Source: Desarmillaria ectypa (Eukaryota > Basidiomycota > Agaricomycetes > Agaricales > Physalacriaceae). From it: a stretch of DNA of 64,000 nucleotides. Shown here piece after piece: positions 44,061 through 60,323 of this stretch (position 1 is the first letter of the stretch; every line of letters starts with the position of its first letter). A program made the translations under genes and the position numbers. The DNA lies in contig JAUDYN010000004.1 in NCBI GenBank assembly GCA_030407005.1, positions 496,001 to 560,000 of the forward strand, given 5' to 3'. The notes under the pieces are model-generated. The model did not search any database, was not told the origin of the DNA, and saw nothing but the letters and a program-made list of their open reading frames with translations.

Positions 44061-46721
44061 ATGACCAGCACCGCCAAGCGCCTTGGTAAACGTATCATTG
44101 GATATCCGGAGGAAGTCGTCCCAGTTGTCTCTTCGAGGGACTGTATACTTCAGTACACCAAGAATCCCGGTAAACGGGTACGTATGCACTTTCTCTGACG
44201 TTGAATCGTATTCATGTATTTAATTACAGGGGAAAGATTACCTTGTCGGTTTGTTCCCTATACTTGGATGGATCACTAGATACAGTGAGTTCCACTGTCT
44301 TCGTCAGAGAATCGGCAACTAAGCAGATTCTAGATTTGGGATGGCTTACTGGCGATGTTATCGCCGGTCTTACCGTTGGGATGGTTATTGTTCCGCAGAG
44401 CATGTCCTACGCTCAGGTGAGCTGTCCTTCGATCCTCCAGAAAATAAGTCTGATGGACTATAGATTGCGACCCTCAATCCCGAATATGGTCTTTATTCTT
44501 CTTTCGTTGGTGTATTGATATACTGCGTATGTCATGTTTTACTATGCACTAAACTTGACTTGCTAATCTGTTATCTAGTTCTTTGCAACTTCAAAGGACG
44601 TGTCCATTGGTCCAGTCGCCGTCATGTCCTTGACTGTATCCGAGATCATCAAGTATGTCAATGAAAAACATCCCAATCAATGGGGAGGTCCTCAGATAGC
44701 CACCACTGTTGCATTTATTGCCGGTTTCATCGTCTTGGGCATTGGACTCCTGCGACTTGGATGGATAGTTGACTTCATTCCCGCGCCGGCCGTCAGCGGT
44801 TTTATGACCGGTTCTGCCATTAGTATTATCGCTGGTCAAGTTCCTGGTTTAATGGGTATTACCGGCTTTGAGTACGTGACTTGGTTTCTCATTCATTACC
44901 AAGGCTAAACCTCGAATTCTAGTACTCGCGCCGCTACTTACAAAGTTATTATAAACACGTTAAAGGGACTGCCGAATACCAAGCTCGATGCCGCGTGGGG
45001 ACTGACCGGATTGGTTGCATTATACTCTATCCGCATCATATGTGATCAGCTTGCAAAGCGGTTCCCTCGCAGAGGACGACTCTTCTTCTTTATCTCCGTT
45101 TTCAGGAATGCCTTTGTCATCCTTATTCTGACAATCGCTGCATGGTTGTACACAAGACACCGACGTAATGCGAAAGGAAACTACCCAATCAAAATCTTAA
45201 AGACGGTCCCCAGCGGTCTTAGACACGTCGGTCAGCCTAACATCGACCCAGACCTTGTTTCTGCTCTGGCTGCCAAGCTTCCTGTCGCAGTCATCATTCT
45301 ATTGCTGGAGCACATCGCTATTGCAAAGTGTAAGTCTCACCATGCGCGGTTATGGTTATGATACTCACGATATCCTCGAAGCCTTCGGACGGTTGAACGG
45401 TTACAAAATCAACCCGAACCAAGAGCTCATCGCCATAGGAGTCACGAACACCGTAGGCTCGTGCTTCGGCGCGTACCCTGCTACAGGCTCCTTTTCTCGC
45501 TCTGCTTTGAAATCGAAGTCGGGTGTGAGAACTCCCGCCGCTGGTATAATCACTGCAATTGTTGTGATTGTGGCATTGTATGGCCTGACACCTGCATTTT
45601 ACTGGATTCCCACTGCAGGTCTTTCTGCCGTAATTATCCATGCGGTGGCTGATCTGGTGGCATCCCCTCATCAGGTATGCTCGATATATACACATCCAGG
45701 CACTGTACTGAACTCACTTCTAGGTCTATTCCTACTGGCGAGTATCCCCCTTGGAATTTGTGATATGGTTTGCGGCTGTTCTCGTAACGATCTTTTCATC
45801 CATCGAAAATGGCATATACGTGTCCATTAGCAGTTCCCTCGCACTCCTCCTCATACGCCTCGCGCATCCTCGTGGATACTTCCTCGGCAAGGTTACCCTA
45901 AACGATGACGGCTCAGATAACAAGCAACACCAAGAAGTGTTTGTTCCCCTGACGAAGGACGGCGTCACCAATGCGGACATCCAAGTCACTCCGCCTTCTC
46001 CTGGTGTCATTGTTTATCGGTTCGAAGAAAGCTTCCTTTACCCCAACAGCGCGCAGTTGAACTCGACCCTCGTGGACTACGTGAAGGAGAACACGAGAAG
46101 AGGCAAAGACATGAGTGCAGTGAAGCTGAGCGACCGAGCATGGAATGATCCTGGACCTAAACGAGGTGACCACGGTGCTGCAGCCGAAGCCAACGCGAAC
46201 CTTCCAACTCTCCGGGCCGTTGTTCTCGATTTCTCTGTGATGTATGTCTCGATCGTTCAGCCATCACCATTTGTATTGATCCCTCTAACACAGTTCGCAA
46301 ATTGATACCACTGCTGTCCAAGCACTAATCGATACCCGGAATGAAATAGAACGATGGACTGACCACCCTGTAGAGGTACGTCTCTTTATCCTGATGCTCT
46401 TCGTGAAACTTCGACTCACAAACTGTTCAGTTCCACTTCGCCACTATCCTTTCTCCCTGGATCCGCCGGGCGCTAGTTGCTGGTGGCTTTGGTGTGGGCC
46501 AGCGAGTACCCCAGGAAATCGCGGCCGTCGTCCCCTATCGAGACCGTACATCTGTACCATCAGAACCGCGTGAAGGAGATCTCGAGACAACGGACTGGAA
46601 GCAGGATAGAAACTCGAGTGCTTTGGTCAGTCAGGATGATTCTGCTCTACAAACACCCTTCTTCCACTTTGATCTCGCGTCTGCCGTTCACGCTGCAGAG
46701 AACTGGCCCGTAAAATCATGA
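44061..46721 (+). CDS. SulP family sulfate permease with STAS domain
   Basis: This plasma-membrane anion transporter probably imports sulfate. The start at 44061 (MTSTAKRLGKRIIGYPEEVV) is followed by short exons leading to LGWLTGDVIAGLTVGMVIVPQSMSYAQ, the SulP signature, and FFATSKDVSIGPVAVMSL. Repeated hydrophobic helices follow, including LLRLGWIVDFIPAPAVSGFMTG and LPVAVIILLLEHIAIAK. Then come GRLNGYKINPNQELIAIG, the conserved GSCFGAYPATGSFSRSAL, and AVIIHAVADLVASP. The C-terminal cytoplasmic part has a STAS domain: PGVIVYRFEESFLYPN, RAVVLDFS joined by an intron to SQIDTTAVQALID, and FHFATILSPWIRRALVAGGFG. It ends at AENWPVKS with the stop at 46719-46721. Eight or so introns are inferred. 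No break is seen. Confidence 0.88.
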
Positions 46722-47102
46722 TGTCGTTTATGATAGTATTATAGTATTATAGTATTATTGTAACACTAATACATATTTACTTCTTCACGATTTGGTTCCA
46801 CTTGTTGAATGCCTACGCGGTACAAGTAGAATCGTGCAACACCAACTAAGCTATGAAATCAGTTTATTTACATTAGTATACATTTGATGGCTATGCCATC
46901 CGCCTGCTAGCCTATCTCGGACTAAGCTATTCGAACGCGGCGGTCACGGCCCGGTGAATCTGGTAGCGTAAATGCCATTCGCGGGTCATCCGCTTCATCC
47001 AGCTACCACAATGCCCAATTTTTTCTGCCGAACCAGTCGTCCTCTTGGCTATGAATACGAAAAACGTATGGCAAAAAGTATTTCGCATTTCGAGCGCTCT
47101 CA
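46722..47102. other. intergenic with short tandem repeat
   Basis: Just past the permease stop (about 46731-46760) the unit ATAGTATT is repeated about three times. Nothing else is recognised before the kinase-like gene. Confidence 0.5.
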
Positions 47103-48669
47103 ATGGACCAGCAAATGGAGTTCTGGGAATCATGTCGAACATTACTCCTCTCCCGTGGCTACCATCTCTACAAGCCCGCCTCTGGACCCTGTCACGAATT
47201 TATGTCCATCCCTACACTCCCAAGCTCCAGTGGACCGGTCCAGTTTCCCTGCGCGTATAGCGAAGCCAAGGCACGCGTAGACTCGGCGCGTGACCCCTTC
47301 ATGGGTGCTTGCAATAGGGTGTGTCCGACATGGATATATTATGCGTGTTGTATACTCACACGACGACAAGTCCATGGTATTCTATGCTCAGGATAGTGAA
47401 GGACGCCATGTTGTTCTGAAGCATGTTTGCGGAAATTCTCAAGAATATCGAATCTTGCGGTTTCTGCAATCGCAAGGCGTCGGAGCTATGGAAGAAAATT
47501 GTATCATGCCGGTTCTAGAACTCATCGAACACGAGGAAAATGGCTTATTGTTATGCCCCGGTAAGTCGTTCCTTTCAGCCCACATTTCTGACGGTCTCCT
47601 ATCCTTAGGTGGGGTTTTGTATCCCATAATCCTTTATATCGCGTAGAGGATATCTTGCACTATATGTTTTGTTTGTTAAAGGTAAGATTGATCTAATAAG
47701 GACCCCCGCTCAATAGTATAATACTTCCGCATGCGCTGACATTTCTTCACGCCAACTCCATCGTTCACCGGGTACTCATATGTCACCATCTTGTCCGGTT
47801 ACTCATATGTCACCATCTTGTCCGGTTGCACGATATCTAAGCTTTGTTGCGTAGGATATCACAGCGCTCAACAGCCTAACTAATCATATTGAGGCTCACC
47901 CGTCAAGAACGGTCATTGCTCTTGGAGGTAGACAATACCTTCTTGACCGTGGACTCGTCAAGTATGCTATGTTCGACTTCGACCTGTCGATACGTGTGCC
48001 AGAAAACGTCCGTCTACTTCCTGCTAGCTACACTTGGATCACTGTGGGACCTTGGCCTCATGACGCTGCGCAAGGAGAGCATACGTATGACCCTTTCGCG
48101 TACGACGTCGCACTTTTGGGAATCGCGTTCTGCCACGAGTTTCAGGTATGCTGTTTCAATGCATGCAGGCTCTATCGAACTCACGCACCTTGAACTAGCA
48201 CCTCACTCAGTTAGTACCAATGCTCGCGCCGTTCTTTGACTTTATGGTTACAGGCAACCTCTCTCGTCGCTTTACGGCTGCTCCAGCACTTGCATTTTTG
48301 TGCGATAACTGGAAAGAGTTCATATTTAGTAGCCAATCACTTCCGTACGACCCGGAGGGGGAGGGCCGTTGCTACCTACGGTGGGACAAATACGATCGCT
48401 GGGTTGGTCTTCCGGATGATTTTGTGCGGAAATGGGGTTCCTTGCGCGAACCTCCCCCAGCCAGGAAGACGCGATTTCTTCGGTGGGCGTGTGATGGCCA
48501 TCGAATGTATCTGATTGTGGCATGGCTACGCAGGAGGATCGATAAAATGCGGCAGAATGGCTCCGAGAGATGTGGTCTCGCCCATCCATTCCTCTTTGAA
48601 GCAGTTTCGAAGTCGGCATTGGGGGACCCTCGAAAGGCCAAATTCAGCACTTTGAGGAGAATTATATAG
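47103..48669 (+). CDS. protein kinase-like protein (Agaricomycete type)
   Basis: The start at 47103 (MDQQMEFWESCRTLLLSRGY) begins the N-terminal region typical of this kinase-like group. After an intron at about 47321-47373 follow MVFYAQDSEGRHVVLKHV (with the putative ATP-binding Lys in VVLK) and EYRILRFLQ. After further introns come WGFVSHNPLYRVEDILHYM, LTFLHANSIVHR split from DITALN by an intron at 47772-47854 (HRD loop), and YAMFDFDLSIRVP, in which DFD replaces DFG. DPFAYDVALLGIAF follows in place of the usual C-lobe Asp-rich helix. The C-terminal exon reads MLAPFFDFMVTGNLSRRFTA through FLFEAVSKSAL to the stop at 48667-48669. The activity is uncertain because the activation segment is short. 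Close relatives are usually unnamed. Confidence 0.7.
47773..47826 (+). repeat. 27-base tandem duplication inside an intron
   Basis: Two exact copies of a 27-base unit starting TACTCATATGTCACCATC lie directly after the donor site of the intron that splits the HRD motif. The intron is 83 bases; without the extra copy it would be 56, like its neighbours. Confidence 0.85.
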
Positions 48670-48741
48670 TATGAGTAGCGGGCTGCACTTTACCGCGGCA
48701 GAAATTCTTCATATTTATCAGTAATATCTATGTTTAACTCT

Positions 48742-50770
48742 TCAAAATTCGAAGGAGAGGAGGACCGCTTCCGTTTCAGCGATATCCAATCCGGATGCCA
48801 CCTGAATGGTTTCAATCTCCAGCTCCCCTTGTGCTCGCGCATCGTTCGTCTCATACGTTTGACCTCCCCAGGTTAGCCCCGAATCGTCATCGGCATGACT
48901 GAAATTTTTGATCAGAAAACGATAAATCAGCTCCAAGATAATACTAATAACGCACCCAATGGCTAGCCTTTTGACCCGCATAGTCGTCGGGAGTTGTCCG
49001 TTCCCCGAAAAACCGAGATCGAGATGAACACTCGAGCGGGGGGTGGTTTGCCCTCTCATATAAGCTTGAGAATTGATGAGAACGGCGCGGGCGAGAACAC
49101 CGTCTTCGTAAAAGGCGTAACCGGAGATACGAGAGTTGTCGATTGACAACTCCACTGCCTGAGTATGGCCAGAGTTACCTATGGCCTCTCCGATTATGAT
49201 TGCGGCGTAGTATGGAGGCTGAACATGAGGAGGTACAGGTTCTGAGAGCTCAGATCCATCCTCGATGGATCTGGTCAATTCGACAGGTTGGATCTAATAG
49301 AGAGATGTAAGTCACTGCCAGCGTGTCAAAAAAGTCATTCGTACAAAATTGTATTTGTATCCTACGCCTTCGTGGAAAAAGACGCGGGATATTCCCAACT
49401 GCGGCCTACGGGTAAATTAATTGGTCGTTCAGGTAACTCAAGACGGCACTTACGCGAATAAGGTATAGTCCAACGACCACAGTGCAGCTCCAGCTGTGTT
49501 GCTAACGTTTATTGCACCCTTCGATATCATATAAGATCAATGGGTAGGCCAGACGGGCGGAAACAGAAAAGCCCAAACATACATGATTGGCATAGCTATT
49601 GGTTTCTCCAAGGACATAATCCAGGCCTCGGTTGTGCGTTTCCTCGATGTCTGGGGCGAAAACCGAAAGGTTATCACGAATATTTGCTTTCGTCATCAGG
49701 TCCTGCAGAAGACCGTCCATGCCTTCGCGAAAGGCACCTGCATATCCGTGCTGCGAAAAACTTGATATCATGTGTTAGCGCGCGCAATGGTTTCAAGGGA
49801 ACAAAACCCTACAGCGCAATGGAGGCGCCCGGTTCAGAGTCAAGTATCCCGGCGGCGTAAATAGCTTGGGGCGAAAAGCCGGTGGTTGAGTGGGTCGAAG
49901 CCACAAAACTACCAACGAAGAATTTTGTATGAGATGTCGATGAAATTCCTACAGTCTTGGAAACGTTTTTGGCAAACTCAGTCCACCTATAGTTATGCAA
50001 TCGTTAGTATATAAGTAATCATGGGAACCATGCGAGACGCTTACTCCTGCGTATAATCAACGGAAGTCCAGTTGGACGGGCGCGCACCGTTGTTGATATA
50101 CCAGTCGGCTTCATTACCAATCTCCACAAAGTCAAGAGTCACTTCCGCGTCTTTCATAGCAGGAGATGAAAACGCGCTCGCAATTGAACGTGCGGTGAGA
50201 AATGCTGCAGTAATGTTCTTCTGTCCAAAATTGACGCCCCATGTTACATGCGTCCCTACAAAATGTATGATCAACCATATTTAGCATATTGACAAAACTA
50301 AAGACGTACCGGACGGAAGAAAGCGAGCCGTTTGGTAGTAACCGTCACCGACAGTAAGACTTGTAGTTTCCGGATAAGGAACAACCGTAGAGAAGTCAGG
50401 AAATATTGCTTCTGAAAACTGAGAAACTTTAAGTATAAACCCGCGAGCCACCCAGCGATATTTTTACCTCGATATCGGGGTTGAAATTAGTATGGTCCCC
50501 GCTGTTAGCTCCAATTCTGATGTTAGGTGGTGTCCCGGTCAGAGTTTTCAGGTTATCCAATGCGTTGTAAAGAAATTGATTCTTTGAAGTCGTGCCACTC
50601 CAGTCCATCCATCGATCCCCTTCAATGGAAAATGATAGGAGGCCAGCAGAGAGTTCCGGTGCGGCTGACGGTGCAGAGAGAGGCAGAGACACCTCTACGG
50701 CTGCTGACGCCGTGGAGACCAGCAGAGAAGAAAGGAAGAAAAACAAAGATTGGTGAACGAAGTAAACCAT
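48742..50770 (-). CDS. secreted GH79 beta-glucuronidase
   Basis: The GH79 family removes glucuronic acid or 4-O-methyl-glucuronic acid from plant and proteoglycan sugars outside the cell. The start at 50770 gives a signal peptide (MVYFVHQSLFFFLSSLLVSTA). Motifs in order are LLSFSIEGDRWMDW, NIRIGANSGDHTNF, VTWGVNFGQKN, DFVEIGNEADWY (acid/base Glu), WTEFAKNVSKTVG, KFFVGSFVAS, SSFSQHGYAG, RGLDYVLGETNSYANHG (nucleophile Glu) and SRVFFHEGVGYKYNFIQP. The C-terminal beta domain follows, including PPYYAAIIIGEAIG and TWGGQTYETNDARAQG, and ends AVLLSFEF with the stop at 48742. Both catalytic Glu residues are visible. Short introns keep frame. It sits tail to tail with the kinase-like gene, with only about 70 bases between stops. 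Confidence 0.85.
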
Positions 50771-52019
50771 ACTCTGGAAGTCATACTAGTCGCCCAGGAA
50801 GAGGATATATATACAAGAGTACAGAATTGACATAATTTTCTTTGCCAACGGAGAAGTATATGGCCCACATGGAGGGGATAGTTGAGGTGCACACTGTGGC
50901 AAGGAACTACCAAGCAATATCTCGGGTTCGCTTTGATGCGAGTGCGAGTGCGAGTGCGAGATCTACATAGAACCGGCGATCCTGAGCATGAGACCGCGTC
51001 ACATTGAAGTGCCCCGTTAATAGAAGTGCGAACGCAAGTGAGGCTCCGCGATGCCAGGCCGAACGTTCCCGATCCAGTAGCGGCAGTTGCCGGTCCCCGA
51101 TTCTTGCCTTTTGTACGAAGAAACAGTGGACTGTATCTGAACTGTATCTGTTTTGTAGACTCGGTGGCTTTGGGTAACTGCTCATTCAAGAGGAGGAGGA
51201 GATTTTATTCTGATTACTGTCCCTAAGAAGGAAACTAACCAGAGTCCGTACTACGTGTGCATTACCTACCCCATACACTACGCTTCGGTACCGAACGAGC
51301 GCTGGGCCTCACTGATACAGTCACGTCCCTGCAAGGTACGGCCTCTCAGCACTAGCGTCAACGCCGTAAACAATAATCTAGCCATAAATTACTAATACGA
51401 AGTCACCCTCGGGTGTATGTAAATCGGTATCTCTTCCACTCGCTTAAGCACATCATACACGTAGCGACACAATCTTGGCAGTAGACCTGAGTAGGAGAAT
51501 CAAATAAGATACACCTTGATCACATGTGGAAAAGTACTTGGCCATGCAAAAAGCTCACTCGGCAGCTCGCATTTTGCTAAATCTCAGAGTGATATATACT
51601 CTTTGCTTGCCCCTACAGATGTGCATTAGGTCTCAAACAAGAAAATATTACCTACTACGTACCGTACAGTGTGTGCTGATCAATAAGGAGACATCAGGAT
51701 TGAAGTATGCTCAGTCATCGTGAAGCCGTTGCGTGTCGCATGCTCGCGAATATTACATCAGCCGGCCCCGAGCATAGCCCCTGTCCAGACAGTTACGCCT
51801 CGCTATAACCTTCTCCTTTCAGCGCTCCTGTAAGGCGCATATATGTATATCTGTGAGGAGATTGAACCATTTTATATCTTTTTCTCGTGCTTATAGCGCC
51901 TCTAGACCGGTATTGGTGGAGCCAAAGCAAGACTTTTTTCGTTCGACACTAATGAGCAGCCGAACAATGAATACCTCGAGGAAGAGGCGAGAGCAGAACT
52001 GAATGTGGCTCAGATGAGA
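50771..52019. other. intergenic with short GCGAGT repeat
   Basis: About 1.25 kb. The first part holds the GH79 promoter, with a TATATATACA stretch near 50806-50816. A run of GCGAGT units lies at about 50939-50961. No gene is supported; short frames on both strands overlap the repeat. Confidence 0.45.
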
Positions 52020-54240
52020 CTATGCATTGTTGAGCCTGATACTCGGGACGAAAGGATACCAAAGGCAGTAGTCAGCTCCATTACGATCCGTTCTCTCGCC
52101 TCTGCGGTCCCGAGCTTCTCTTGGAAATTGCGAGACAGCAAGTGAAGAATAGGGCCGCAGTGACGTTGGTGGCTGTCCGTGGCTCTTTGCGCGAGTCAGT
52201 CGGAAATGGAGAACAGTCACGTTATCTTCCCAGTCGTTGTGGACGGCAATGGTTATCGACGAGCTTTTCTTCGCCTCCTTCAGTTCGCGCGCACCCGACG
52301 TTCTCCTTGAACAGATTGGACGTCCGGGAAAGATGTCTCTTTGCATTCAGGCCGATTTCCGAGAGATGCACACTGTAACCAAGTCGCTGGAGTCCGTCCT
52401 CGATACCCTCGCTTCGCAGTCTTTTCGGTGGAAATCATTCAAGTTTTATGCAACTGCGCATTGCTTCAAGTATCTGCGTAGTCGAATGTTGCCTTCCCAT
52501 TCTGGAGCAGATCGACTATCGCATTACCGATGCTGGTACCCTCTCCGAGAACCATCATGCATGCTACATATTCAACGAGACGTCACGTCTCCGCCATGTC
52601 ATCCTCAGCTCCCTTTGTCATTCCATACTCCCAGCTTACTCCTTATGAATATCGCTTCGAAAGGGATGAGTTTCATCCACGACATATTTTTCAAAGTTGC
52701 AAAAATTGCAAATATGTATCCTGCGCTCTCGCATCATAGCTTCACCACATGTCAACCGTCTGTCTCTTATGTCGAATTTATGGTCTCTCGTCTCGAACAC
52801 TTCAGATTCGCTGGCCCTAATCATCGCACTAGCAATAGAATTCCTCGCTCTTGATTATAACAATTCAGAAACAGTCATTAATCTTACGGGTGTCTCGTGC
52901 TTCTTAACACGTCCTGCTTGCTCCCTGTCGATCCTAGTGTTGTTGTGCTGGTCGGCACAGACATCATTACGCTGCTGGACTCTAACCCGCAGATTCTGAC
53001 ACTATGTCTCGCCAAAATCGATGTCTTACCCACCTTCCTGGAAGCAGTCCCACACCTCAAGAAAATCATCCTTGACATGTCATCATCCCCAATGTTAACG
53101 TCTCTTTTCTCTTCAATCTGCTCGAAGGTCATAAACGCCGTGCTGCAGCATTCCAGGCCTTGATCAACTGCCCTACGAATCTTCATTTGATAGACGAGCA
53201 CCGTATCCGGCTGGCGCTGGTGGTTTTTCGTATTGATTCTGATGAAGAAAAAAAAAAATCTGGATTTCTTGTTGCCAAATTGCCAGTTCTCGCGTCTCTT
53301 GCTTCTGGGAACGTCTCTGATGCGTACGATACCAAATCCCTCTCATTCTCTTGGGCTTAGATCTGGTTCATTTCGCTGTAATTCAAGCACACTGCGGGCC
53401 ATGCAATGATGCGAAATAGTGCTATGCTGTCCAGCCTAATTGCATATTGTATTCTCTTTGGTAATTGAAAGATCCAGATAAATTTGACTAGCTTTTGAAA
53501 CCTGATTCCGTCGAAAAGAGGACCTTTCAGTCGGGATGACCGGGAAAAAGAATTTTTGACTAAAGTAAACTGACGAGATTCTCAAACCAATCTCAAGCGC
53601 ACGCCTCTCAGGAATATGAATCTGAGCGTAGGCACAGAGTCTTTCAGGATCGTGTGATGTAGAGCTCACCCTTGTTTGTATGTAGTAACTCACTGCAGTG
53701 AACATAAGTGTCTAATAGGAAACGACGTTTGCTGAGATCGTACAACTAGCCTTCTCTTCCTATAATCTTAGGATCTCGGGCGAAATCGTGTTAAGGAAAT
53801 TGAGTTTCAGGTCTACTCCCATTTCATCTACCGTTCGTCGTGTTCTTCGACGGTGCTTGTTCTGTCAGGGAACGTGATATTAAGGGCGATGGACTCATTG
53901 CCGTATTAGAGCTATGTCCTCGATTGGTGCAGTTGCATGTGTATGTTGTGGATCTGCTGGCTTCAGTGCATGACGCTGTTCCCTACATCAGGTGTTGTTC
54001 CTATGCTTGAAGACCTAACATTGGACGTCTCTTCTGGCCTCAAATGTCGGCTTCCTCTTATCCATGCTGGAAAGTCGACTGATGAAACTCGGAGAAATAT
54101 CAAAACGGCAGATCAGAACTGCACGGAAGGGACGTAGAACAGGTAACTGGATGTATAACCTGGACAATCTAGTCGTGCATATTCTATTTTTGTACGTTTG
54201 ACTCCGCAGCGCGCCGCAGAAACTTATAAGGATGGGAGGC
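52020..54240 (+). pseudogene. F-box/LRR-type gene relic
   Basis: Pieces of an F-box protein appear in order but in shifting frames. CGPELLLEIARQQ (F-box core) near 52107-52140 is followed in a different frame by GGCPWLFARVSRKWRTVTLSSQSLWTAM near 52165-52250. No intron of usual size can join them, as only about 20 bases separate the two. Leucine-rich pieces follow to 53360 (for example LLDSNPQILTLCLAKIDVLPTFLE), and a similar piece near 54000-54050 (PMLEDLTLDVSSG). Stops interrupt throughout. It is a different paralogue from the intact F-box gene at 28.6 kb. Confidence 0.6.
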
Positions 54241-56435
54241 AATAAACAGACCTAAGATTACTATACGATGGGTGTTAGTTTGAGGTTCTAGTTTCCCGCC
54301 AATGTTTGCTATTTCAACATTCCTGCCTCTAGCAATCGTCATCTCAGAGCCGCTGCAAGAACCTATTCTTATGGGTGCGATGCGACCCGTCCACAGACCC
54401 TCATTGATTGCGGCTCAAATTCTTTGGCGAAGAAGCTCAAAGGCCTGATGCATGTATAGACTAGGCATTAAACACTACTGATGTTTGTATCCAATACGTT
54501 TGGTATCACGATGAGACCTCGCGAAGGGAAAAAAGAGAATGACAGGAAGGTAAGAGGTAGGCGACTGTCTAATTGGGCTAGGCATTGCAAGTAATGAACA
54601 ACTTGTTTAAAACCTGGTGGATTCAGATTCAGCACCTTCGGCTTTCCCTTCAAACGAAATGCAAATCCTCATCAAACATGTCTCCAACTACTTCCAATCT
54701 ATATTCACCAAAGTTCACTCGCTGGAATCAAAACGTCAGCTTGATACTACCGAAGGTGACTGCAAGCCACTTATAGGAGGGACAAGGTGATATCGCCATT
54801 GACTTTGGCCTGGATGGCGATTTCAACCTCGAGGTTGAGGTCCAAACGGAGCTTCAAAGTCTCCCTGTGCGCAACAGGTTCTTGATTGGACTGACCGACA
54901 ACCCTCTTATATGAGAATCAAGGGTACAACTGACAGTATTTTCGTGCCATGAGGATGTCAGTAAACCGAGTGCCATGCCGTAAGAAATTAGTCTCGAAGG
55001 CAACTCTGAGACGTGGAAGTGAGAGCTGCGATACGTAAGGTCCTGATTTGTTGACTACGCAGCTTGCGCCAATCGTTGAACCGGACAGTTGTCTGCTGAG
55101 ATCAACTCGAGGCCTTCTGACGACCGACTCGTCGGGGAAGTAGGTACGAGATAATATCGAGGAGCTGAGCTACACCGCGGTCAGACATAAGCCACATGGG
55201 TGTTTGTGAGTCCAAGCTTCCGAAGCAAACTTAGACTGAAAATGTGCGTCCACTTTTTACTAAAATAGCAAACTAACAATCGTTGAGTGCTAGTCAGCTT
55301 TGAAGACCCACCTAGTAACCGGGGCCCTGAATGGGGGCCGTAGAAGAGTCCTCGAACCTAGGCCTACAACATGAGGCAGCAACGTTTGTCCAGATTAACA
55401 GGAAGTGACGGGAAACAAAAGACGAATTCCCGAAGACAAACGATTTGCTTCACAGCTTCGTGCGTGGCGCAGGATTTGGGACGACGAAGTTCGACGTCGT
55501 GCAGCAGCGTATGTTGAACTTGGTTATTGACTAAGATCTGGATACCAATAACGATGCAAAGATGTCACTATACAAAGCGAGTAGCAATAAATGATATACC
55601 CTCAAAGAAGAACTGACGCACTTTTGTGACAAGCGTTCAAAGCATCGCAGACCGTTCTGTCCAAACACGCTTATGTCGCGGAGAATGATACTTGCGTCGT
55701 CTTAAATCCACTTGTGGATAGAAGCCAATAGAACAGGGAAACCTGTGATCCGTGAAGACGCACTTTGTAATATATCGACTGCAAAGTCGGAATATAGTAT
55801 GGCTTCTCCTGTGACACGAAACGGCAAATCCGCTCACCATACTCCTTCGCACAGCCGACATACTTCTTGAACCTTGCCTTTGGGAAATCGTCCGCCATCT
55901 CTGAGTCTTGCGATCTAAAATCGTGTCTGGAGTATGGTCGCCATCGCCTGGCCAGAGTGAGGCTTGGCCCTACCATCTGAAGGCCTAAAATGATTGTAAA
56001 AATAGCATGGGCTAGAGAAAGCAGCCACAATCATATTGAGTCTTAGCATGATACTCAACTCACACAGACCCAGAGAGACAGAAGGCGAGCATCTGCGAAA
56101 ACGTCCAAGTCACATAATTCAAGTCAACGCAGCTAGCACAGGCAAGATTCATCACTTACAAGCACTTCTCCCACCAACAAACGTTGATCCAATTTTGATC
56201 ATTGATGGATTCAGCATCCTACACTCATCGCAGACACTACTTCACAAAAACATAATGTCATAAAGAATCGTTACCAGACGCACAGAAAGAGAGAAAATCC
56301 AAATCCTCATCGTCGTAGTACAGAGTGGCAATGAAGACCTAAGCGTAATCGATGTATTGTATATACGAGACCAGTAGCAGAAACAGAAATCCACTTCCTA
56401 CATTAACTTCTATCTTATTCCAACCAGCTCGTTGC
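54241..56435. other. gene-poor stretch downstream of actin
   Basis: About 2.2 kb with no supported gene. A coding-like piece GDIAIDFGLDGDFNLEVE lies near 54790 on the plus strand. A minus frame at 55671-56030 (119 codons, starting MWLLSLAHAIFTIILGLQM) could be a small membrane protein, but nothing supports its structure. The part nearest 56435 is the actin 3' flank. Confidence 0.4.
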
Positions 56436-59912
<3,477 letters not shown>

Positions 59913-60323
59913 ATGCCGCCCATTAACAACGCCGCCCACCCTTCACTGTCGCTCTCCGCTTGGCGCGTCGCCGTTGTATTTGCAGTTCTTCTTGGCTTCG
60001 CCCTCACTCTGTACATGCTCTCCTTTTGCTATCGCACCACGAGCCCGCCTTCACCGGCACCAGCGCCTTACTCGGAAAAGCACGGTGTCAAGAGACTGTC
60101 TTTGCCGTCGAGCGCGTGTTCACTCTCACCCCTTGTTCCTTGCGTAACCAAAAAAGACGATAATGATATCCCTTTCTTTGCGCCGTATCATACGAACATC
60201 GTGCCTGCAGACCCGAAGCTCCAACCGGTGACTGGATACTCGCTTGGAGTCATGGCTGCTGGTCGCAACTTTTTGGCCGGAGCGAAGAAGAGCAAGGGCA
60301 GGCGAATGTTGTCTCTGCGCTAA
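59913..60323 (+). CDS. small single-pass membrane protein, hypothetical
   Basis: A single-exon frame of 136 codons begins MPPINNAAHPSLSLSAWR. One membrane segment follows (VAVVFAVLLGFALTLYMLSF), then a Pro/Ala/Ser-rich stretch and a basic C-terminus (AGAKKSKGRRMLSLR). The upstream sequence is rich in CA/CCACC, as in leaders of expressed fungal genes. I do not know the family. The membrane segment and clean frame make it a plausible small gene. Confidence 0.55.
   Translation: MPPINNAAHPSLSLSAWRVAVVFAVLLGFALTLYMLSFCYRTTSPPSPAPAPYSEKHGVKRLSLPSSACSLSPLVPCVTKKDDNDIPFFAPYHTNIVPADPKLQPVTGYSLGVMAAGRNFLAGAKKSKGRRMLSLR

Noticed and set aside
50939..50961. GCGAGT repeat considered as a CRISPR-like or regulatory array
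   Set aside because: It is only a short simple repeat without spacers, in a eukaryotic genome.
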